DNA of 41,340 nt from Cruorifilaria tuberocauda. Its lineage: Eukaryota; Nematoda; Chromadorea; Rhabditida; Onchocercidae. Shown one piece after another: positions 28,141-40,200 of the stretch (the stretch's first letter is position 1; every line of letters begins with the position of its first letter). The notes beneath the pieces are model-generated. The model worked only from the letters and a program-made list of their open reading frames with translations. It did no database searches and was not told the DNA's origin. The stretch covers positions 1 to 41,340 of the forward strand of contig JABVXU010000475.1 of NCBI GenBank assembly GCA_013365365.1, read 5' to 3'. Position numbers and translations under genes: made by a program.

Positions 28141-29543
28141 CAAATTAAAGAAATTTTATATGTAAAATGCAGTATTGTATTTCCATTGCTGCTCTTGTGC
28201 ATAACGACTTGTGTGTATTTTTCCAGTGTGCTCCTTTGTTTTGTTTCCTGGCATGTAGACCCTGTATCGGTTCCTGAAAAAGTTCCGAATTTTTATCACC
28301 TTGTAATTATAGAGAAATTTTTTCGGGTTATGCTATAAAAATACTGGGATTAGGTATTTTTCATGAGCACTTAGAAAACTCGTTTGTATTACCTGAAAAA
28401 AATAAAAGATGACGTTATGAAAGATGGAGATAAAATAGGTGAATTTTCGTTATCTACAATGTTCGGGAATTTCAGTAGAACTTGGCATATGTCTTTCTTT
28501 TTTAATTAATCATACATTGAGACCTCAAGTGTTTGTTGGGTTTTTCTGGCGAAGGAATTTGGATTCTTCATTATTAGTGCTGGCTTTTCGGTAAGAATAT
28601 TTCGAAATCTTTTGAAAAAATAGCAAAATTATATTTCATGAAGCCTTATTTTATTTTGTTAATGGTTTTGATCATTATTATAATGATTCTGGTAAGCTTA
28701 GAAATTAACTTATCAAACAAATAAGGTTAACAGTCATGCAGTCACACTGGAATATCATGTGTCGATTGATCATATTTGGTTTTAATTATCATGCAGTAAA
28801 GCCTTTTAGGTTTATTTTTCAGGTAATCAAACTCCAGTTTGGTGTCTCATTTTCATCCTTTCAATTTTTTTTGTTTTATTCGTTTGAATCAATTTTTTAA
28901 TTATTTTCACTGATGGATGTAAAACGTCGATTGTTCGATTGAGATTTGTGTTGTAACAATGAGAGTAATTGGAAATTTTTGGATGCTTTTTGTATTTCGT
29001 ATATATTTTTCTGGATTTGATTCACAAAGTAAGTGTAGTCTCAGAGGCATATATGATCTTTTTTTTTCAATGTAATTTAATTATATTCTAAATAATATAT
29101 GTTAATTCTCACGGCAAAACTTTTTACTGATGTTTTAATGAAGTTTACGGCTTTTAAAAAATACAATGATTTCATAAGCATGAGATTTCATATGGATTTT
29201 CATTTTTACATTCAATAAAAATCTTAAAGTAATTTATTGCTCTCTTTTGTTTTTGTTTCATCTTGTAAAGGAGATCACATTTTTCATTTGAACAGTATGC
29301 ATTGTATTGTTAATTAATAATACAAATGAAAATTGTTTATTTTTTAATAGAATTTACTTGTAAGTAAAATTACTTGCAAGTAGTAACTTGTTAACTAATT
29401 ATCTTCATCGTTGTGTTTTATTTTTATTTCATTTAATTTTATGAAATTTTTTATTTTCAAAAAATTTAATTCAATTTCACAACAGTTGATTTAGTGATAG
29501 AAAGGAAATTTTTTTTTTTAATTATTGGTATCAATTATTTTAG
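28141..29543 (+). other. Intergenic, cul-1 to COLGALT-like gene
   Basis: AT-rich spacer between two plus-strand genes, too long for a classical nematode operon gap. A short frame starting at 28960 resembles a signal peptide (MRVIGNFWMLFVFRIYFSG) and ends at a possible donor, but no following exon was found. A small hairpin sits at 29356-29381 (arms ACTTGTAAGTAA and TTACTTGCAAGT). Confidence 0.55.
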
Positions 29544-32500
29544 ATGCATAGTGTTGCAATAATATTAACATTATTAACAATTATTTCTATCTGTTCATCG
29601 GCACAAAATCCATTTTTCCATGAGGCGGATTACCGTCAACTCTATCCATTACTATCGATCGTTATTCGTTTACAAAATCATGCTCATGCGTTGCCGTATT
29701 TTTTTGGTTTATTGGAAAATCTTGATTATCCAAAGGATCAGATTCTAATTGATATATACATGGAAACACATACTGATACAACTTTATCAAAAACCAAACA
29801 GTTAGTTTTATAATTGTATAGTAGAATAATTGAACAAAATAATTTACTATTTTGTAATTCTGTAAAAATTACATTTCATGAAAATGCATACCGTAATGTT
29901 TTATATGAGAAAGATTTTCAACGATTATAATTTTGCAATTAATGACAATTAATAATTAGCATAAATAATTACATTTATGATTGTGAAATTATAAATTCTA
30001 TTATTGTAAATATTTCTTTTATAAGCAAATTTACAGATGGGTAAATGATGCAAAGAAATATTATCGTTCCATTTCTCTTACTGATGATGATGTGAAGAAT
30101 TGGCAAGAAGAGGCATTGATGAAGGCAAGAAATAATAAAGCAAAATATATGCTTTACTTAAAGGTTTACAGATATGATGTTTTATATTGGAATTTTAGAG
30201 CAAAATTAAGTTTCAAATTCAATTCAAATGCAGGGTTTTTTTAATCATGATAGAATTCTCAAGAAGTTTCAAAAAGTATTAAATATAGAAACAATCAGGA
30301 ATCATTTTGTTTTTCATTTTTTAATTATTTATCTTGAAAATAAAAGAAAAACTTCAGGGTGATCATTTGTTGACGGATCATAGGATTCTTCAAACGTTGA
30401 TGGAAAAGAAGAAATTAGCGATTGCTCCGCTTCTTTTTGCTCCATTTGGTGATCCACCTACAATGTTCATATCTGAAGATTACAGCAGTCGAAAAGAAAT
30501 ATCTACTGTAGAAGTAAGAATTTATCTCATTTTTATGTTTAAATTTTTAATTTTTATAAATTCGATTAGATCAATAAATTGCAGTATTTAGTAGCAATTT
30601 TAAGAATTCATAATTCATATACAGAAAATGAATATCGGAATATTGCCAATTAATGTCAAGTTTCTAATTAGTGTATTATAGGTTAAAGAGATTCCAGAAC
30701 CGTTGCTAATAGATTTGGCACACAGTGATTCGTCATTCTTAACATTTTCTTCCGAAAATTTATACGGTTATTCTGAAAATGAATCTGACGAGCCAAATGT
30801 TGTATTTGAAAATTCAGCATCTCGGATGGACATACCATTTTTCTTAGATAATGAGTATTTTTATGGATATTTTTTCAATCATTCATTACGTTCTTTGGAT
30901 TATCAGAAAAAGTCGGTTGGTGCTTTATTTGCAATATTTTGATTCCTGTAATTTTTTCCTTTAGACTTTTGTATCTGCATGAGATGAAATGTAAGAAACA
31001 GTGATTTGAAGAGTTTGAGTCTTTGTCTCAAAATCAGTCTGATAATAAACTTCGCATTTTTCATTCTTGAACATTGCGTTTTGTAATTCAAAGAATTAAA
31101 ACGCACAAGGTGTTTCGCAAAAGAATTATCACTTGATATGATGTAATCTGTGAGCGATTTAAATACATCACTTCTGTTACAGCTTCGTTATTTATTAGCC
31201 GATTGGATTGCTAACAGTGGTTTGATGCCAATTGTACACTCATCATTCTTGAAAATCAGTTATCCGAGACCATCACTTTTTGATGTTGACAAAATTTATA
31301 TTATCAATCTCGAACGAAGAAAGGACAGGTACTTGCAAGAATTGCTGGTTAAATTTAAAGCGATACATTTGGCAACAATTTTTTTTCAACAAGCATTATG
31401 CGAATGTATTTTCTGTATTTCAGTCTTCCGTTATGTGCATGATTTTGTTATGGATATATGTTTGTGGAACGAATTTAATTGTTTTAATAGCTTTTAGAAA
31501 AATAGTTCCTTTTTTTCCAAAGATGTTAAAACGATTTAAGAAAAGTTAAAATGATGGAATTATTAAAACTGATGGGATTTGAATATACCTGGTGGAAAGC
31601 GACTGATGGTCATCATTTGGAGTCAGAACCCTTATACAACGAGATTGAATTTTTACCTGGATATGAAGACCCGTACTACAAAAGGCCGATGAAAAGGGGA
31701 GAAGTAAATAAAATTATGAAAATATAACATTGATATGATTTGATATAATAATGGATGTTTTACTTTTTGTTAATCGTAGCTAACGTTTACTCGTAATGTT
31801 AGTCAATTTAATATGCTTCAGCTATTTCACTAAAATAATAGCCATTGATTATATTTTTAAGATAAAACTCAAATTTTTTTAAGGTCGGTTGTTTCTTAAG
31901 CCATTATCGCATATGGCAAGAAGTAAACGAAAAACAATTGAGTCGTGTAATTGTATTCGAAGACGACCTACGGTTTATAGTTAATTCAACGGATCTTCTA
32001 AAGGAGCTCATTGAAGATATTGATAGTTCGGAAATTGAGTGGGATCTGGTATATTTGGGCAGAAAACGACTTGAAAGTGCAGATGAAAACTGGGTACCTG
32101 GTAGGTTTCGACTTTTAATTTATTTAATTTTGAGGATCTTTGAAAATAATCTATAATACAGAACTAGTTACCTGTAGTTAATATTACTTCGAGATAATTC
32201 TTTGGCTAAAATGCGTTAGGTAGTTTTTGCAACTTCGCTATCTTAACTCTCTCTAGCGTGCAGATTGGGTACCGAATATTTAGATATGTCTTTCACTTAA
32301 TGAGACATATTTCGATATATCATACCTTGACTTATATCAATAAATTTTTGTAGGTCATCGACACCTGAGTACTGTTGATTATTCATATTGGACTCTTGGT
32401 TATATGTTGTCACTGAATGGCGCTCGAAAACTGCTTGGTGGCAATCCTTTGAAAAAACTTGTTCCGGTGGATGAATATATCCCAATTATGTTTAATAAGC

Positions 32501-32673
32501 ACCCCAACACAACATGGACAAATGCATTCCCACATCGCGATTTAATTGCTTATACGATTTATCCAACCATTGTTGTTCCAGAAAGGTATACTTATCAGGA
32601 TGGTTACAGTAGTGATACAGAAGATTCAGATATTGTTGGCCTAGCAAGCAAAATAACTAAAGATGAATTATGA
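29544..32673 (+). CDS. Collagen galactosyltransferase-like (COLGALT/GLT25D family)
   Basis: ER-lumenal glycosyltransferase of the family that galactosylates hydroxylysine in collagen. Eight exons: 29544-29800, 30037-30163, 30358-30513, 30682-30915, 31183-31328, 31541-31703, 31884-32100, 32354-32673; 539 residues (human COLGALT1 about 620). A signal peptide (MHSVAIILTLLTIISICSSA) is followed by LSIVIRLQNHAHALPYFFG, the family's first conserved block. The C-terminal GT25 domain is well kept: KIYIINLERRKDR, GEVGCFLSHYRIWQEV, VIVFEDDLRF (EDD at 387-389), WDLVYLGRKR, DYSYWTLGYMLSLNGARKLL, PVDEYIPIMFNKHP and DGYSSDTE. It ends KDEL, the ER-retrieval signal. The N-terminal domain is degenerate: human DADN is replaced by KGDH, and the block after it is shortened and unrelated. 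It may be a paralogue with altered activity. TTTTAG directly abuts the ATG. Confidence 0.92.
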
Positions 32674-33334
32674 ATTATATAGGGCAATAATAATGCTTAT
32701 ATTTTTGATCTTATGTTGTTTTCGAAAATACACAATTATTTTCTGTAATCGTAAAAGCATAATGATTTCTTGATTTTATAGTTGAACTTTGTTTTAAAAT
32801 CATCTTATTGTAGCGTGAATAAGTTAGATATTTTTTTATTTATCTAGAGTTGTGCCATTATGATTAAACAAGATAAGCTTTCATGTTTATTCAGCTGCTC
32901 AAATAACAGATATGTCTTCTTGATAAAAGGTATGTGGAAATTCGATACATTTAACTGCTTTATATTATTCCAAGCAATTTTCTAGTCGATGTTTTTCAAG
33001 TTTATTGTGTAATTTGATATCATCTTGTTACGGTGCTTTTATCCAATAATAGGATTATTATCTTTTTTTGGTGCTGCATTTTGATTTCTTTTCTATATTT
33101 ATTATCATACTGAATACATTATATGTGTGTGTATTATAAATATATTATATAATTAGCTATTTATTTTAAAAATTACGAATAAATTTTTACAAAGTTTGTT
33201 GTAATTTTAGTTTTCCCGTTAATTTGATGGGATTATCTACTGTAACATATTTTATCTTTTCTATTGCTAGTGATATTTTCAAAAAAGAAATTTATCTTTT
33301 TTGTTGAAATTCAGAGTGACAAAGATTCAAGTAT
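32674..33334 (+). other. 3'UTR and spacer of COLGALT-like gene
   Basis: AT-rich non-coding sequence. A candidate poly(A) signal AATAAA is at 33178-33183, about 505 bp after the stop. No reading frame of interest. Confidence 0.5.
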
Positions 33335-33385
33335 AAAAAATCGATAATCAATACGTATTTCTTACGTATTGATTATCGATTTTTT
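33335..33385. repeat. Perfect 23-bp palindrome with 5-nt loop
   Basis: Arms 33335-33357 and 33363-33385 are exact reverse complements around TTTCT. The core is ATCGATAATCAATACGTA, bounded by an A-run on the left and a T-run on the right. It lies about 250 bp upstream of the STK16 ATG, between two plus-strand genes. Confidence 0.9.
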
Positions 33386-33612
33386 GAAAAGGACTAATTC
33401 TGTGATTGGGTGATTGGCAAAAGCATAAGAAAATGCTTCTTAGCATTGATTTCTATGCTAATCGTGTCAAACGTTAAAATTCACTATACTGGCGTTTCTG
33501 TGGAATTTCAATTTCCAGTTCTACTGGCGAGGTTTGTTTTGAATCTTATTGTTATTTTTAAAATATTTTTCTCTAAATTTTTAAATTCCGTGTTCTTCTC
33601 TAAATATATTTA

Positions 33613-33633
33613 CATTTTTCAGAACTACGCAGA
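33613..33633 (+). promoter_or_regulatory. Acceptor and short 5'UTR of STK16-like gene
   Basis: TACATTTTTCAG ends at 33622, leaving an 11-nt leader (AACTACGCAGA) before the ATG. Fits spliced-leader or 5'UTR splicing. Confidence 0.5.
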
Positions 33634-35627
33634 ATGGGTTGTATTTGTGGAAAGCCAGATCTTGAAATCGGAATGCAACAATATCGTATACTAAAACCGT
33701 TCGCTAAGGGGTAAATTTCCATTCTGAATATTTTAAACTTAAAATAAATTATAGTTGAATCTTCCATGATTTATACACCAATTGATTGGTGTGAATCTTT
33801 TTTTAAAAAATGTGGAATTAAGCAGTTGCTCGATTAATTTGAGCTAAAGTTCGTAGAGAGGTTAATGATTTAAAAAAAAATCATTCGAAACGTTTTTCAG
33901 AGGCTTTAGTCAATTATTTCTGATAGAGGAATACAAAACTGGTCATAAATGGGCCTTAAAACGGATTGATTGTCATTCGAAGACAGATGTTGAGCGTGTA
34001 CGAAATGAAATAGGTGTACAACAACGATTCGGAATGCATCCAAACATCCTATCACTGAAGTGTTTTACGGATGACGAAATTCCGCATGGCGTACGATTTT
34101 CGCTTGTCTTCACTTTTTATAAGGTGTGCAATAATTTTTTTGGCCGTTGAAAAATTTTGATTCAATAAAAATAACTAATTAATTTTTTATATGGATATGT
34201 AGCATCACATAAATTCGTTAACATACTGGATTATCTGATTTTGTTGGGTATATCTTAGCAGTTTGAAAAGAAAACATTAATCATACTGGAGTAAAAATTA
34301 TATATATTTAAAAGATATAAATAAAAAATTTTTTTCTCGTTGATTCCCCTGTTTCATGTTAATTTTGCTGAATTATTAAATTTGTAAGTGAATTTTTAGA
34401 TTTACGTATCGTTTCAGCATGGCAGTCTTCAAAATGAATTGACAAATCGCCGTCCAAGCAGTGATTACATTGATGAAGAACGGGTGATACGTCTTTTTCT
34501 ACAAATTGTTTCTGCTGTTAAATTAATGCATTCATCTTCACCTCCCATTGCTCATAGGTTAGCATGCAATTTTAATCACATTGTGATAGAGGTAAATAAA
34601 TCGAATAGTTTGTTCTTGAATTGTTGAAAAAAAAACTTCGTAATGAAGTTTCAAAAAAATTCTGCGAATTTTTTTATTTTATATTCCGAAATTTGTATAA
34701 ATTTTCGTCCCTTTTCGGGAAAAAATATAAATTTTCCAGGGACATAAAACCAGCTAATGTGCTGCTGTCAGATGACGATCGTCCGGTACTAATGGATTTT
34801 GGTAGTTGTTTTACTTGTCCAATAATAATTAATGATGGAAAAGATTCACGAATGCAATTGGTTAATTTTCTTATGCTTTTTTACTATTGTTTATCATATT
34901 ATAGTTATTTTTTCCTAAATTTATACATTTTGAAATTTATACATTGATGATGAAAAAAGAATAATTTTTATTGAGTACTGAAGATTCAGCAAATCATTTT
35001 TTGCAGAATGTTTATAAGATTCTTAGTGTTTTAGGATGAAGCTGGTGAACTATGTTCAATGCCCTATCGCGCTCCAGAACTTTTCGTTTGTGAAGTTGGT
35101 TCAATAATCGATCAGTCTGTAGATATCTGGGTTTGGATTCTTGACTATTTTTTCATTATAATTAAACTTCGGTCTTTAAGTATATTTCCCAAAGTGTAAA
35201 GCAAAAGTAAAGGTGAAATACATCAGATTTCAGTCACTTGGTTGTCTTTTATTTGCCTTATGCTTTTTTCGCTCACCATTTGACGATATCTACGAACGCG
35301 GTGATAGTATTGCACTTGCTGTTCAATCAGGAAAAATTACAAATGTTGAAAGTCATCCGTGAGCTCGCTTTATATTTTTCATAATAAAAAATTAGAGTTT
35401 TCGTTGAAAATTTCCAGTTTTGTGACTAGGAAACAAGAAAAGGAATAACAAAATAAAATTCCTGAATCAATTTCACTTTTTCATTAAAAAAAAAATTAAG
35501 ACATAAATTTTCATTCATCTTCAGGTATAGTCAAAAAATCTTAGATGCAATTCATGCGATGATTGCTGTTGATCCAAAGAATCGACCGAACATCGATTCT
35601 ATCTGTGAGCTGTTACAAGATTCGTAA
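33634..35627 (+). CDS. STK16/MPSK1-like serine/threonine kinase (NAK family)
   Basis: Membrane-anchored protein kinase of the NAK family, linked in vertebrates to Golgi and secretory traffic. Seven exons: 33634-33710, 33901-34123, 34418-34557, 34740-34860, 35035-35130, 35234-35358, 35525-35627; 294 residues (human STK16 305), phases all matched. It begins MGCICGK, suiting myristoylation at Gly2 and palmitoylation at the cysteines, as in STK16. Kinase landmarks are the glycine loop AKGGFSQLFL, the ATP-binding lysine in WALKRIDCH (K46), PNILSL, HRDIKPANVLL (D148, K150), LMDFGSCF (DFG 166-168), PYRAPELF (APE 200-202), DIWSLGCLLFA and DPKNRP. Family-specific stretches are HGSLQNEL, GDSIALAVQ and PFDDIYERG. 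The catalytic residues are intact, so it is predicted active. The vertebrate enzyme has DLG, whereas this one has canonical DFG. Confidence 0.93.
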
Positions 35628-37254
35628 TTCAATGAGAGGTAATGTTTAAAAGAAATTAGTAATTAATTTCTAGATTTTCTGTTACTATACATGTGGTGCT
35701 TAAAACGTTAAATTTAATATGCTCATGTTGGCGAAGTTTTAGCATAAGAGTAATTCCATTAAATTTACTCTCTCTCTTTCTTCCTTTTTTATCTTTTCAT
35801 CTTCTTCCGTCTAAATCAAAATACGACAAGAAATTAATCTATTCAAAAATTTACTAAAATACCAAATCTTAGGTAAGTGATTTTTGATCTTCTCTGCCAA
35901 TTATTGAACTCTGAGGATTATATTTCAAATATTACTGTAAGTGCTTCTGCTAACTTTTAGTTTAACTTCTACTAACTTTCTACTAACTTAAAATTTTAAC
36001 ATTAAGAAATTATTTATCTATCTATTTGTATATATATATATATATATATATATCAATTAAAGAAAGTAAAGGTTTACAATACTGTGATATCATTTTTTGT
36101 TAAAATAAGTCTTATTTAGAACAAGACAAGTTACAATAAGGGATTGTTTTTGCAGTTATATTTATTCTGTGAAATGTACCCTATGAAGATCGTAAGCAAA
36201 AAGGAGGAAGGCAGAATGAGTGTACATCGTGGAGTGATACCTTGCTAAAACAGTTGAAAAGAAATCAAAATGGATATTTTCCATCTATTACCATATGAAT
36301 TCATTCAAAGAACAAAGATGCTATATTTTTTTCAAGTTGATAAAGTATCAATACATTAGCGATTCGAAAGGCATATGGAAGGTATCAAATATAGTATAAT
36401 AACAAGGAAGTGAGGTAAGTAATACACAAAAATCCCACCAAGATAATCTGAAAAAAAATCCCGAAAAAGATGCTTGAAATAGCTTTTTATTTTTATGTGG
36501 AATTTTGAGACAGTGCTTTTTTTTGCAATAGATTAATTGTACTTTTGTAGATGTGATACAATAAAACAGTGCTTAAAAAATGCTTAATGAAATTTTGGTA
36601 AAAGATTGCACTAATTTAATTAAAAGATTTCCCAGGTTGTCGGCTTTCCACACTATCTATAAATTATCCAATGAAATTTCTAACTAAATATACATTATTG
36701 ATAAAAAATCATCACAAATGTTTTTATTTGGGAAATTTGAATCTTCAAATTCTATACTGAATTAAATTTTCAAGGAATATTCCAATTCTATACACTCAAT
36801 CGAAACAAATTTTCATTCGCTAGCAAACAGCAAGAAGAAAATAGCCCAAAAATTTTAACGAATGAGTTCACAAATAAAAATATTATAATTTTATTGTATT
36901 ACATGAAAAAAATCTTCCAAATAATTTTACAAAATATATAATTTGAAATGATTACATAACAAAAGTTACAACTAGCTCATTGGTATTGTAAACAGTGAAA
37001 ATGATAAACGTTCACAGATGTGATTATGTGAAGAAAAAAGTTTGATAAGTATCACAGCATTGAATTAGAATTGAAACTTTGGTTGTTCGTTATGTTTTAT
37101 CAAGTTCAAAGTTATTTCGTTGAAATTGCTGGTTGATATTTTCGATACAATAAAATTGATGCGTGTTATCAAATAAAATAGGTAAGTTCATCAAATAACG
37201 ATCATTAAATACAACGATTTCAAAAAATATATAATTCATAGAAATTTCACTCAA
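35628..37254. other. Convergent intergenic region
   Basis: Lies between the 3' ends of the STK16-like gene (plus) and the ephrin (minus). It contains a (TA)n microsatellite at 36030-36053, a plus-strand AATAAA at about 36557, and TTTATT (minus-strand AATAAA) near 36724 and 36892 that could end the ephrin transcript. A somewhat less AT-rich patch at 36180-36400 has no recognisable coding frame. Confidence 0.55.
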
Positions 37255-40200
37255 TCATGCGATGGCAGTGAAGTACAAGAATATTAAGCTTATCATTGCT
37301 AGTGTTGTATTCAACTGATAATGATAAGCTGCATCATCTGCAAAAAAGAATAATTAGTAATTTATTGTAATATTAAAAGTAAAAAGATTACCACTTCAAT
37401 GGAAACAAACATATCAATAGAGAATAAACTACATCGAGAGATCTTTTAATATTATGCAATTCATATATAAAAATCACAATTGGGAAGTGCTGAAATATTG
37501 AAATTTCAATAACTAATAATGAAATTAATTTAATTAATTTTTCGTTTATTCAAATAGAAGCGAAACTACAAGATGTATTTTATCTCTCTCACATTTAATT
37601 TCAAATATTCAAGAGATTTTAAAATTCCAAAAATACCGGAAAAATGAAGTCATGAAAAGATTCATAAATGGAGAAAAATCATTTCCCACTTAAAATGATA
37701 ATTCATTGCCTCATTAAAGTATTTCCATCTTCTATTAATGCTTTATATTGACCTGGCAGGTGTTGAATAATCGGTCATTATTTGAGTATCATTTCTCTCT
37801 CTCTCTTTTAAAATGCGCTCATATTACAAAGGCGGTATTGTCCTTTCATTCGGGAATAACAAAACTATCTTTTTGTTCACTTTTAATGAGCATCAAATGA
37901 ATGTTTCGATCATTCCATCTGTCCCTCATTTGCATACATCACTTTTGTCACTCATTTACTATAACATATTCATCATTCTAGTAAGTAAGCGTTAATGATA
38001 GATACTTCATTAATTATTAAATGGCGCAAATGTCGCTAAATATTTTTTAGCTATGAATTGAAACTAAACCTTCTTCTAGTGCTGCATATCCTTCAGCAGA
38101 TGAATCACTAGTATGAATTATATACAGTAATGGTGTTGATACTTCAGCTGAATTCCTGTAAATTTTTTTTTTTTGTAATTTTAATTTTAATTCAAAAATT
38201 ACATTAATTTTATACTGAAAAATAATGATAGTAATAAAAAGTAATAAGTAAAAAAGTAATTACACTAAAAAAAATAATCCATTTTTTATAAATTATAATA
38301 TCGAATTACAACTACTTAATTACAGTTACTAATTTCCCCTTTTACTTAAACATTATTTTGCTTTCTTTCATTCTTAATTCTGTACTGATGAATAAGTAGC
38401 TAAAATTAGAGTACCAAATTAAATTACCGATAAAATTTAACAATCACTAATTAAGGTCAAAAGTGATACTTGATGTATATACTTGAGAGGAATTTTGATT
38501 TCGAGAATGAACAATCAAGAATTTTAATCCTGAAATTTCCAACTAATATCTGATCTTCTGCAAATCATTGTACGGAATGACATATGACCTTTGCTCTCAA
38601 AATACTTTTTAATTTAAAACACAAATTATTTTACAATAAAAGAAAGAAAGTGACTTACTGTAATCGATGCCTAAAATGAGCACTTGAAGGTTCAAAGTAA
38701 TCGTTGAGATTGTCATTTCGATCTATAAAATAATTCAATTCATATTAATAATGAATTTTCGTTAAATTATAATTATTTTTAAATTAGTATTTTAATCATT
38801 TACTACTCGATATTACCTTTAAGTGATGTTTTAGCCGAACAATTTAGAATGAAACTTCAAATTAAAAAAATACAAAATTAAACTTATATTCATTTAATTT
38901 TCATTTTTCATCAAAAATAATTTAATTTTTTTAAAGATTCCATCGAAAAAAATAATTTGCAAAAAAATCCTATCACAAATTATTGAACCTAAATCACAGT
39001 TCAAATGGATTTTATTTTGATAGTTACAAAATCATGATTATTAAAATGATTAACTCTTTTTCAATCATAAAGATCCGGAAATTAGCATAATTTTCCTGGA
39101 ACCTATAGATGGAGTCATATTTGATTCAAAATTAATCGGTTTAAAAGATTTAGTAGCAAAAATTTTTTTAAATTGAATATTGAAACTTGAAAATTTTCAT
39201 TCATCATTACTTAAGTAATGAATTAATGTTAATTGTTGACCCCTTCGTGCAGTTCCAGTTAATGGAATCAAAATTGCTGGGTGTTTTATTTTATTTGATT
39301 GCTCATGCTAACAGTACTCTTCTTCTAAGCTTCACTCATAAATTAGCTTGCTAAATTTAAACTATAATAAAGTGTTCTCTTCTAAAGCTTGATTTATTTA
39401 ATTAAGGAATGATGAGGAAAATTACGGAAATGAATGGAAAAGATTGTAATTAAATGAATAATTAATTTATTATTGCTTTTTAATTAGCTCATTACTTATT
39501 TATACTTAAATCTTACTCATTTTATGCCACTTGTTTTTCCAAATAATTTTCAAATATTTTATAGCTTATAAGTATTTTAAGATAACTATTGATTTTTTGG
39601 AATTATTTTTTCACAAAAATTTTCGCTTTTTTTCCCAAATTAAATTAAATTTTTAGCATAAAACAAATTTTATATGCAAATTACTTTATTTTTCAGAAAA
39701 AAAGATTAAAATAAATATTCTTTTGCTTAGATAAGAAAGAATAAATATTTCTTTTATTTAAATGATTTTCAAAATATTTGATAATTTCATAGTTAAAATG
39801 ATTTAAAGATGCATGATTCATTCTTGATTAGCATCCTTGTTTACTTAATTTGTTTTTCAAAAAAAACTTCAATATATATTCTATTCTTATTTAGGTTAGA
39901 GCAAACATTCTTTTTTTTAAGTAATTTTCAAAATTTCATAAAAGAATGTTAAAATGATATAAAAATGCATGATTCATGCTTTATTAGCACCTTTGTTTAC
40001 TTTAATCCCTGTATACTTACTTTAATTTCTAAATCATTTTAGCTTTAACAAATTTTATTTATGCTTAAATTTCATTCTCTTCATAAATTTCAACACTAAA
40101 TTATCTCTTCCCTTTAACTTTCAAATATATTTTTCAAAATTTCAAGAAATCTTTAAACACATTTCCTTTTCCTTTCTTTTCCCTCTTCTAAATTTGTTCA

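Noticed and set aside
28960..29036. Signal-peptide-like short frame (MRVIGNFWMLF)
   Set aside because: No second exon found in phase, and the COLGALT-like gene already has its own signal peptide.
30903..31106. Minus-strand 67-codon frame
   Set aside because: Lies in a COLGALT-like intron with no resemblance to any protein.
33410..33530. Plus-strand frame upstream of the kinase ending at a possible donor
   Set aside because: The kinase needs no upstream coding exon; its Met-Gly-Cys start matches STK16.
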